DNA of 64,000 nucleotides from Pelagibius litoralis (GTDB lineage: Bacteria > Pseudomonadota > Alphaproteobacteria > Kiloniellales > DSM-21159), in NCBI GenBank assembly GCA_029287455.1, contig JARFRB010000141.1, positions 62,001 to 126,000 of the forward strand, read 5' to 3'. Below are positions 36,936 to 44,815 of this stretch, one piece after another. Position 1 is the first letter of the stretch. Each line of letters opens with the position of its first letter. The notes below the pieces were generated by a model. It was given only the letters and a program-made list of their open reading frames with translations. It was not told where the DNA came from and did not search any database. The translations under genes were made by a program, and so were the position numbers.

Positions 36936-38282
36936 ATGCGTGAAGGCAGTCTCGACGCACCCGTGCGTCACATTATTGATTGGAACGATCCGGACTTTTA
37001 CGACCAGGACAAGATCGATGCGGAGATGGAGCGCGTCTTCGACATCTGCCATGGCTGCAGGCGCTGCTTTAACCTCTGCGACTCCTTTCCAAAGCTGTTC
37101 GACCTTATTGACGAGTCCGAAACCGGTGAGCTCGATAGCGTCGACAAGAAGGACTACAAGCCGGTCGTGGACGCCTGCACGCTGTGCGACATGTGCTTCA
37201 TGGTGACCTGCCCTTACGTCCCGCCGCACGAGTTCGATCTGGACTTTCCCCACCTGATGCTGCGCTACCGCGCCGCGGAGCTGCGCCAGGGCAAAGGGGA
37301 CAAATGGGTGCGGGAGCTCACCAAGACCGACCGCAACGGCAAGCTTGGCAGCCGCTTTTCCGGCTTGGCCAACTGGGCCAGCGACACCAAGAACGGCTTC
37401 ACCCGCGGCTTGATGGAATCCGTCGCGGGCGTCGACCGGAACGCGGCTCTGCCGAAGTATCACGCGCCCACCTACCTGGACTTCGCGAAGGCGGAGAACG
37501 TAAAGGTAAACGCGCAAGCTCCCGCCAAGGCGCGCAAGGCCGTGCTCTACGCCACTTGCTTTGCGAACTACAACAATCCCGACATCGGCAAGGCCACCCG
37601 CGCCGTGCTCGCGCTGAACGGCGTTGAGACCGAGGTGGTCTATCCCGGCTGTTGCGGCATGCCGCAGTTCGAACAAGGCGACATGGCGGCGGTGGCGGAG
37701 AACGCGCGCAAGGTCGCCAGGGAAATGTCCGCTTGGATCGACAAGGGCTACGACATCGTCGCCTTGGTCCCCTCGTGCGCCTTGATGCTCAAGTTCGAGT
37801 GGCCCCTGCTGCTGCCTGAGGACGAAAGCGTCAAGAAGCTGAGCCAAGCGGTCTTCGATGTGACCGAATACGTGGTGGATATTGCTGGAAAGGAGGGCCT
37901 AGCCGAAGGCCTGCGGCCGCTGGAAGGCGGCGTCGCCCTGCACATCGCCTGCCATGCACGCGCCCAGAACATGGGCAATAAGGCGCGGGAGATGATGAAA
38001 CTGATCCCCGAGGCGGAGATCAAGCAGCTTCCGCGCTGCTCCGGCCACGGCGGATCCTGGGGCGTCCTCAAGGGGAATTTCGAGACCGCCCTGAAGATCG
38101 GCAAGCCCGTGGCGCTCGATACCCTGAAAGCCAAGCCGCGCTACGTAGCCTCGGAATGCCCCCTGGCCGGGGAGCATATCCTGCAAGGCATGGAGCGCCT
38201 GGCCGAGCCCGGGCAAGATCTGCCCAAGCGCGCCCATCACCCCATCGAAATCTTCGCCCAAGCTTACGGAATCGCCCTATGA
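36936..38282 (+). CDS. Two-cluster Fe-S protein with CCG domains (GlpC/heterodisulfide reductase-related)
   Basis: The 448-residue protein has two ferredoxin-type cysteine sets: C38-x2-C41-x2-C44-x3-C48, and C81-x2-C84-x2-C87 with C92-Pro. It also has two CCG (cysteine-rich) domains. The first CCG domain is complete (YATCFANYNNP and PGCCGMPQFEQG). The second reads HIACHARAQNMG and CSGHGG, so the second Cys of its CCG is Ser. Related proteins (GlpC, HdrB, LutA) pass electrons or bind special clusters. The partner is unknown, but a rubrerythrin upstream and DUF3501 downstream suggest an electron route to a peroxidase. GAGGG precedes the ATG at 36936. Confidence 0.88.
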   Translation: MREGSLDAPVRHIIDWNDPDFYDQDKIDAEMERVFDICHGCRRCFNLCDSFPKLFDLIDESETGELDSVDKKDYKPVVDACTLCDMCFMVTCPYVPPHEFDLDFPHLMLRYRAAELRQGKGDKWVRELTKTDRNGKLGSRFSGLANWASDTKNGFTRGLMESVAGVDRNAALPKYHAPTYLDFAKAENVKVNAQAPAKARKAVLYATCFANYNNPDIGKATRAVLALNGVETEVVYPGCCGMPQFEQGDMAAVAENARKVAREMSAWIDKGYDIVALVPSCALMLKFEWPLLLPEDESVKKLSQAVFDVTEYVVDIAGKEGLAEGLRPLEGGVALHIACHARAQNMGNKAREMMKLIPEAEIKQLPRCSGHGGSWGVLKGNFETALKIGKPVALDTLKAKPRYVASECPLAGEHILQGMERLAEPGQDLPKRAHHPIEIFAQAYGIAL

Positions 38283-38296
38283 CAGGAGACGCCGCC

Positions 38297-38887
38297 ATGA
38301 CCGCCAACCGCGAGATCACCCGCGACGACATCTGGCCGATGGAGCGCTACGAGCCGCAGCGCAAGGCTCTGCGCAAGGCCCTGGTTGAGATGAAGAAGGA
38401 CCGCAGGGTCGAGGTCGGCCCGGTCTGCACCTTCTACTTCGAGAACTATGAGACCATGTGGGCCCAGGTCCAGGAGATGCTCTACATCGAAAAGGGCGGG
38501 GAAGAGCAGGTGGCCGACGAGCTTGCCGCCTATAACCCGCTGATCCCCAAAGGCCGCGAACTGGTGGCCACAGTGATGTTCGAGATCGACGACAAGCAGC
38601 GCCGGACCAACTTCCTGGCGCGCCTGGGCGGGGTCGAGGAAACGGCTTTCCTGGAGTTCGGCGGCGAAAAGGTCGTCGGAGTGCCGGAGGCCGACGTGGA
38701 CCGCACCACCGCCGACGGCAAGGCGTCGTCCGTGCAGTTTATCCACTTCCCCTTCACCGACGCTCAAGCCGAAGCCTTCAAGAAAGGGGACAGCCGCGTC
38801 ATTCTTGGCTTCGAGCATCCGCAGTACAGCCACATGGTGGTGCTGACGGACCCGGTTCAGACGGCCTTGGCCGGCGACCTGGACTGA
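38297..38887 (+). CDS. DUF3501 family protein
   Basis: The 196-residue soluble protein belongs to DUF3501, recognised by its ITRDDIWPMERYEPQRKAL start and the FENYETMWAQVQEMLYIEKGG segment. No cofactor motif is evident and it has no cysteines typical of redox centres apart from one. Function unknown. I choose the ATG at 38297 with AGGAGA eight bases before it; an ATG at 38279 overlapping the previous stop is also in frame. Linkage with the rubrerythrin and CCG Fe-S genes is the main clue to its role. Confidence 0.85.
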   Translation: MTANREITRDDIWPMERYEPQRKALRKALVEMKKDRRVEVGPVCTFYFENYETMWAQVQEMLYIEKGGEEQVADELAAYNPLIPKGRELVATVMFEIDDKQRRTNFLARLGGVEETAFLEFGGEKVVGVPEADVDRTTADGKASSVQFIHFPFTDAQAEAFKKGDSRVILGFEHPQYSHMVVLTDPVQTALAGDLD

Positions 38888-38896
38888 GCGCGGCCT

Positions 38897-39493
38897 CTAA
38901 CGCAGCGCTTCGTTAGGGTAGACACCGAAGAACTCCTCCCGGCGCAGCCAGCCTTCGAAGCCGCCGGCCGCGACGCGGCACCAAGACGGCTCGCAGCCCT
39001 CAAGCTCGCCGATGACGCCCGGTTCCACGCGGGCGACCGGCGGGGCCGTGACCTCCGGCGCGCGGCGCAGAACTCTCGCCTCGCCGGTGACCAGGGCCGT
39101 GCGCCGGCCCCGCAGCATGGATTGGTGCACCCAGCCTAAGGTGCCCTCCCAATCGCGGATTCGCCGCCAGCTTTCGAATTCATCGACCACCTCGACGGGC
39201 AGGTCGCGCCGCTTGAACACCCACTCGATGGGATAGCGAATACCGGGCCCGGTGCGCAGGTTCACCTCGCTTGCCCTCAGCGACACGAAGCGGGGCAAGG
39301 GCAGACCCGTGCGCCCCGGCCGTTCATTCTCCGCCGCGCGGCCAGCCGAGGGAGCCGCCGAGGGAGCTGTGGCCGCCTCCTGCCCGGAAGCTGGCGGGAT
39401 CGGAAAACCGGCACAAGCCAAGATGAAGAGGCACGCGGCCGCTGAAACGCGCGGACGCCGTAGGATGGCGCGTAAGCACTCTCGGATCCTCAT
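38897..39493 (-). CDS. Exported SH3-domain protein
   Basis: The 198-residue product has a signal sequence (hydrophobic stretch about residues 17-37, ending near ASGQ) and an Ala/Pro linker. Two bacterial SH3-like modules follow: the first has VNLRTGPGIRYPIEW and GWVHQSML, the second CEPSWCRV and FEGWLRRE. Such proteins bind peptidoglycan or protein partners in the periplasm. The ATG at 39493 is preferred over an upstream TTG. It converges with the DUF3501 gene and is divergent from the dehydrogenase gene. Confidence 0.85.
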   Translation of the reverse strand: MRIRECLRAILRRPRVSAAACLFILACAGFPIPPASGQEAATAPSAAPSAGRAAENERPGRTGLPLPRFVSLRASEVNLRTGPGIRYPIEWVFKRRDLPVEVVDEFESWRRIRDWEGTLGWVHQSMLRGRRTALVTGEARVLRRAPEVTAPPVARVEPGVIGELEGCEPSWCRVAAGGFEGWLRREEFFGVYPNEALR

Positions 39494-39643
39494 GGAGCAT
39501 CTGCTACCCTGATGGCGCGGCGTGGTCAAGCATGCTCGCGTGTTTCGATGCCCGGCTTGTCTTGCGCGACCCCGCTGGACAAGAGGGCCGCCGCACTGCT
39601 AAACGCCCTTGCTTTTCTCGCGCCGAATTTTCCGGGGAATTCC

Positions 39644-40624
39644 ATGTCGAAACCGCTAGTCGTCGTTACCCGCCGCCTTCCTGACGTCATAGAGACGCGG
39701 ATGATGGAACTCTTCGAGTGCCGCCTCAATCTCGAGGACAAACCGCTCACCCAAAGCGAGTTGATCGAGGCCGCGCGCGAGGCGGAAGTTCTGGTGCCAA
39801 CGGTGACCGACCGGATCGATGCCGGGGTTCTGAGCCAAGCCGGCCCGAAACTCAAGCTCATCGCCTCGTTCGGCACCGGCGTGGACCACATCGACCTCAA
39901 GACGGCGCGCCAGCGCGGCATCACCGTGACCAACACGCCGGGCGTGCTGACCGAGGACACCGCCGATATGACCATGGCGCTGATCCTGGCGGTCTCGCGC
40001 CGGGTGAGCGAAGGCGAGCGTCTGGTCCGCTCGGGCGGATGGACGGGCTGGAGCCCGACCTCGATGCTGGGCCACCGGATTTGGGGTAAGCGCCTGGGCA
40101 TCATCGGCATGGGCCGGATCGGCCAGGCTTTGGCGCGCCGGGCCAAGGGTTTCGGCCTCTCGGTGCACTACCACAATCGCCGCAGGGTGCACGAGGATGT
40201 CGAGGCGGAGCTGGAAGCCACCTACTGGGAAAGCCTGGATCAGATGCTGGCGCGCATGGATGTCATTTCCATCAACTGCCCGCACACACCGGCGACCTTC
40301 CACCTGCTCTCGGCGCGCCGTTTGAAGCTCTTGCGCCCCGACGCCTACGTGGTGAACACCAGCCGGGGCGAGGTGATCGACGAGAATGCCTTGACCCGCA
40401 TGCTGACCAGTGGCGATCTGGCGGGCGCCGGCCTGGACGTCTTCGAGCACGAGCCGGCGATCAATCCCAAGCTGATGAAGCTCGACAACGTGGTGCTCCT
40501 GCCGCACATGGGCTCCGCCACAATCGAGGGACGCATCGCCATGGGCGAGAAAGTCATCATCAACGTGAAAACCTTTGCCGACGGCCACACGCCCCCGGAC
40601 CGGGTTCTGGAAGCGATGTTCTAG
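39644..40624 (+). CDS. D-2-hydroxyacid dehydrogenase (glyoxylate/hydroxypyruvate reductase-like)
   Basis: The 326-residue NAD(P)-dependent enzyme shows the Rossmann motif GIIGMGRIGQALARR and the catalytic Arg (NTSRGEVID), Glu (FEHEP) and His (LPHMGSAT). The sequence is closest in style to glyoxylate reductases, but substrate cannot be fixed from motifs. I choose the ATG at 39644 where the family homology begins. Its TAG stop lies within a CTAG shared with the stop of the convergent small membrane protein gene. Confidence 0.9.
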   Translation: MSKPLVVVTRRLPDVIETRMMELFECRLNLEDKPLTQSELIEAAREAEVLVPTVTDRIDAGVLSQAGPKLKLIASFGTGVDHIDLKTARQRGITVTNTPGVLTEDTADMTMALILAVSRRVSEGERLVRSGGWTGWSPTSMLGHRIWGKRLGIIGMGRIGQALARRAKGFGLSVHYHNRRRVHEDVEAELEATYWESLDQMLARMDVISINCPHTPATFHLLSARRLKLLRPDAYVVNTSRGEVIDENALTRMLTSGDLAGAGLDVFEHEPAINPKLMKLDNVVLLPHMGSATIEGRIAMGEKVIINVKTFADGHTPPDRVLEAMF

Positions 40625-40941
40625 CGTCGGCCGAAGATCTTGCGGGCGCTTCGGCGGGACCGGCCAAACCAGAGGAAATTCAGAGCCAGCACCGCGCAGG
40701 CCAAGCTCGCCGGGACCAGCAGAATTGGAAAGACGACCGAGGACCAGAGCGGCGGCCAAACATAGCGCTCTATGCCGACCTGCAGGCCATTGAGACTGGC
40801 AACGTCGAGGGTCCGCCAAATCTGGCCGATCGGGCGCAGCGTCAGCCCGCCCGCTTGCCACCCCGCGATCACATCCCCCGCGAAGAGGATCACGGCCCCG
40901 GCGGCCAATACAAACCCAATAATGCGCAGCGCCAAGCGCAC
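40621..40941 (-). CDS. Small two-helix membrane protein
   Basis: The 106-residue protein has two predicted membrane helices (about residues 5-27 and 65-92) joined by a periplasmic-size loop. A basic C-terminus ends in RRSARKIFGRR. I do not recognise a named family, although similar small proteins occur in alphaproteobacteria. Its stop overlaps that of the dehydrogenase tail to tail. No function can be given. Confidence 0.7.
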   Translation of the reverse strand: MRLALRIIGFVLAAGAVILFAGDVIAGWQAGGLTLRPIGQIWRTLDVASLNGLQVGIERYVWPPLWSSVVFPILLVPASLACAVLALNFLWFGRSRRSARKIFGRR

Positions 40942-41123
40942 AACCGCTCCCCCGAAAGGCGCGAATACGCGAACCGCTTTGCAGTCTATCAGCGCATGGC
41001 GATAGGTAAAGCCGAACCGCCGCGAGGCTTCCCCGATTTCCAGGCAATCCAGTGGCGACGGCCGCTATGCGCGCCGTTGCATCCGCCAACCGCCTTGTCT
41101 ATTGTCCCGTGCTCCCGCAAGCG

Positions 41124-41214
41124 GGTGAGGTGGCCGAGTGGTTGAAGGCGCACGCCTGGAACGCGTGTAAGGGTTAACAGCTCTTCGAGGGTTCGAATCC
41201 CTCCCTCACCGCCA
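41124..41214 (+). tRNA. tRNA-Ser (anticodon GGA)
   Basis: Acceptor stem GGTGAGG (41124-41130) pairs with CCTCACC (41204-41210), followed by discriminator G and an encoded CCA (41212-41214). The anticodon stem CACGC/GCGTG encloses CTGGAAC, giving anticodon GGA at 41158-41160, which reads UCC and UCU. The long variable arm and the GGTTCGAATCC T-arm fit a class II serine tRNA. It stands alone. Confidence 0.96.
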
Positions 41215-41232
41215 TTTTCGTGGCCCGCACTC

Positions 41233-43588
41233 TCAATACACCGTGTCGAAGAGGTCGTAGTAGGAAAGGTCCAGCAGGCCTGCGTCGATTCCGCGCGTCT
41301 CTTCGTTCCAGGCGTTGAACCAGTCGTAGAGCGGCCAGAAGTCCGCGCTGTTGCGCAGGGTGGCATAGCGGTCGCGCAGGCGGTTCCAATCCTCGAGCGT
41401 CTCAACGTCGCGCAAGCCCCGCAGAAACCCTGCCGCGTCCTTCAGGTCCAGATCAATGAAGAGGTTGGGAAAGCCGCCGATCACCCCTGGGTAGATGCTC
41501 AAGGTGTTGAGCTCCGGCTGGGCCACGCCGTTCTCGAAGACGAAGGTGTCATGGGTTTCATAGACCCGGTTGACGACGAGGGAATAGACGCGGGTCTCGC
41601 CAGCGTGGCGGAGGCGCAGCAAGATAACGCTCGGCAGATAGCGGGGAAAGCGGTAGGCGGTGGTGACCGTCAGCTGAGCGGCGGCCGCGACCCAACCGTC
41701 GTAACTTTCGATGGCCGCGTTCAGGTCGGCCTCCGGCTTCGCCTCGGGATTGAGGTTGTCTTTCGGGCCGCTGACGGCGGGGCCCATATGGGCCTGGATG
41801 AGATCGATCAGGTCGCCGACCGGATCCCGCCCACCGGTTTCGATCTGGACCGGCTGATCGGCGCCCGCCAAGGGCAAGGCCTCCAGGGCGAGCCCGCCGA
41901 TGCCCCTCTTCCAGGCATGGCGCACCTCTTGCCGCGCCTCGGGCGGCAGGAGGAGGAGGAAGGAATCCTCGAACTCATGCCGCAGGAAGTCGAAGAACGC
42001 GAGGGTTTCCAGCTTCGCGGGGTCCCCGGCCCAGTAGCGGAAATTGGCCACGGTATCGTAGTAGATGCGCTCGAACCCGCTGTAGTCCATGAGCCACAAA
42101 CTGCGCGGACGACCGCCCTGGCGCCCCTTCATCACCGATACGTTGGTCTCGTGGCGCAGCAACGTTAGCCAGGCATTGGGGTTTGTCCGCCCCCCATCCC
42201 AAACGGCGTCGATGCCATAGCCCTCCGGCTTCAGGTCCGCCAGGGCCGCACCGAAGGCCGCCTGGTAGTCCCGGTTCCCGTGCAGAAGCGGATCCATGAA
42301 GACATCCCAAGTCTTCTGGCCCAGCTTTGGGTCCTGCACCGTCACGTCCTGGGCAGGATCGACGAAGAAGAGCCAGAAATGATCCTTGATGGCAAAGGTC
42401 GCGGCCTGGCCCAAACAAACCGGCCCGTAAGTGATGCCCGAAATGATGAGCTCCGCGTTCTCCAACAGGAAGCGATAGCGGGCGGCCGGTGGAATGGCCT
42501 CAAAGACCTGGAAGGGATTTCCCACGCCCCAAGGCGGCGTCAGGCTCGCGGCGTCGTTCCATGGCTCGGAGAAGAAGAGGGTCTTGAGATGGGCGATATC
42601 CTCTTGGGCCAGGTGCCAGACAAAATGGTTCTTCTGGACGATGGGTTCGGTCACCTTGTCCAAACGGTAATGGAAGCCAGCGACGCCCGCCTGGACCCCC
42701 GCCTGGGCCCCCGCCCGGGCCAAGGGGTCGTCGTAGGGCAGGTCCGTGTCGATGATCTCCACCGGCTCGCCTGGCGGCGTCGCCGAGCGCAACAGGCGAA
42801 AGACCTCGCCCGGGCTCTCCGCCAGCGCGATGCGGGCGAGAAACACATGCTTGAAGATATAGCGGGCGACCAGCCGCTCCTTATCGCCAGGGCCGTTGAA
42901 GAAAGCCTCCCAGGCCGCCACAGCCGCCGGATTTCCTGGCTCTTTCGCTGCCTTCAGATCGCTCTCGGCCGGACCAGGCGCCCCGGCGCCAATCCAGTTC
43001 TGGAGCGTGGCGGAATCTTCCGCCTCGAGGGCCGGAAGCCCGAAGGGCATGCCCGCCCCGGGGTTTTGGCTGAGATAGTCGTCGAGCGCCGCCGGAGTCG
43101 CCGGACAACTATGATTGAAACGCTCCCCATAAAGCGGCATCTGGGCCTGGCGGGAGAAGCCTGGCTGATTCTCCCTGTCTCCAGCTTCCAGAATGTGTGA
43201 GAGCAGGGAGTCGAGCCGCCGCTGCTCCGGGGAGCCTTCGCGTGAAACCACCGGATAGAAGCCCCTTTCGCGCCAGGCCTCGGTGGTCGGCGCCACGTCC
43301 ATGTTGGTGCGCTGCTGGTCCTCGAAGTGGATCGAATAGGGGTTCACCCCGGTCCAGGCCCCGAAACGACGTCAGCTTCAAATTACAGGGGGACCCCAAG
43401 CAGCCGTGGCACGCGACGCAGCGCTTGGTGAGAATTGGCTGCACGTCCTCCAGATAACTCGGTGCCGGCACTTCATCGGCGCGCGCCTCGGCGGTGCCAA
43501 GGAGAAGGAGAAGAGTCATGCCGAGAAGGCAGAAGGAAAGTGCTAGACTGGTCCTCCCGACGCCGCCCCCCACCGCCAAGCCATGCAA
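41233..43588 (-). pseudogene. cti: Cis/trans fatty acid isomerase (Cti), frameshifted
   Basis: Cti is a periplasmic heme protein that converts cis- to trans-unsaturated fatty acids in membrane lipids under stress. The N-terminal part (about 43588 to 43349) has a signal peptide and the heme motif CVACHGCLGSPC, then KLTSFRGLDR. The remaining 704 residues continue from 43347 in another frame (NPYSIHFEDQQRTNMDV through to the end). The break falls in a GGGG run at 43346-43349; one base too many (or two too few) explains it. Joined, the protein is about 785 residues, a normal Cti length. A sequencing error, a true pseudogene or phase variation are all possible. Confidence 0.8.
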
Positions 43589-43696
43589 TTCAGCCTCCTC
43601 TAGTCATTCTTTGGTATTCTTAGATGACACGAGGGTGCTGCGCGGCAACCCGTCCGTCAACGGCGCAGGCGCTGGTTCTGGCGCGGACGCCATCTG

Positions 43697-44602
43697 CTAG
43701 CTTCCATCGCCGCGCTTAGAGCGCCCCCGTTCCTCCAGCGTCGCGTTGATCTCCGCGCCCAGGCAGAAGGCGTAGGCCGAGACATAGAACCACAGCAGCA
43801 AGATCACCACCGCGCCCAGCGATCCGAAGATTTCGTTGTAGGCGCCGAAGTTGCTGACATAGCTCGAGAACCCGATAGAGGCGGCGACCCAGAGGATCGC
43901 GGCCACCAGCGCGCCAGGAGACAGCCAGCGAAAGCGAACGCCGCGACGGTGGGGGCCGTAGTGATAGAGAAGCGCAAGACCGACCAGCAGGATCACCGCC
44001 AGAATCGGCCAACGCAGCAAGAGAAGATTGTCCGTCGTCTCGTCCGACAAATCGAACAGCCCGATCACCACCGGCAGGGCCGCGATCCCGGCCATGGCGG
44101 CAACCGCGTAGAAGATCGCGCCCAGGGTGAAGAGGTAGGACAGCAGGCCGGTCAGCAAGATTCCGCGTTTCTCGGTCGTGTCATAGGCCACGCCCAAAGC
44201 CGTCATCAGGGCGCGCATGCCCTTGGTCGCGCTCCAGATCGCGAAAATCAAGCTGGCCATAAAACTGAGACTGAGAGAGCGGCTGCCTTGATCCACCACC
44301 GCCTTGGTCTGATTGTAGAGAATGGCGAAGGCTTCCGGCGGCATGATCTCGCCCAGGGGATCAAGCTGTGCTTCCACAGCCGCCGGATCGAAGAGCAGGC
44401 CGTAGACCGCGACCATCGCGACAATGGCGGGAAAGATCGCGAGAAAGGCGAAGAAGGCGACACCGGCGGCCAGCATGCCGAGATTGTCGTCCCGCGCCTT
44501 CTCCAAGATCCGAAGGGGCACATCGACCCACGGGGTATGCCGCAGGGCTTTTAAGCCCGCCAGCGACCACCAAGCTCCTGGAGCGCCCTCTCCCTCGGCC
44601 AT
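43697..44602 (-). CDS. YihY/BrkB family inner-membrane protein
   Basis: The 301-residue protein has six hydrophobic helices and the family signatures DDNLGMLAAGVAFFAFLAIFPA near the start and FSSYVSNFGAYNEIFGSLGA near the end. Once thought to be RNase BN, the family is now considered a membrane protein of uncertain, possibly transport, function. The ATG at 44602 is favoured; extra upstream residues would be basic and unlike the family. It is divergent from the helicase gene. Confidence 0.9.
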   Translation of the reverse strand: MAEGEGAPGAWWSLAGLKALRHTPWVDVPLRILEKARDDNLGMLAAGVAFFAFLAIFPAIVAMVAVYGLLFDPAAVEAQLDPLGEIMPPEAFAILYNQTKAVVDQGSRSLSLSFMASLIFAIWSATKGMRALMTALGVAYDTTEKRGILLTGLLSYLFTLGAIFYAVAAMAGIAALPVVIGLFDLSDETTDNLLLLRWPILAVILLVGLALLYHYGPHRRGVRFRWLSPGALVAAILWVAASIGFSSYVSNFGAYNEIFGSLGAVVILLLWFYVSAYAFCLGAEINATLEERGRSKRGDGS

Positions 44603-44815
44603 CGCACATTGCTCCCACCCGCTTTGGCGGGCCACTGAATCTCGCGATCTCGCGCGAACGCGGGCCGGCTTCGAAACGGCGCTGCCCGCGCGGCTCGCAC
44701 ACCTGGGCATCCTACTTAGCATGAAACCGGCCGATCGGCTGCAATGCCAGGCGCGCTGTGGGAAATCAGCCTCCCACCCCTTGCGCTTCAACGCGCGGTG
44801 GCCGATGTTGTTTGC

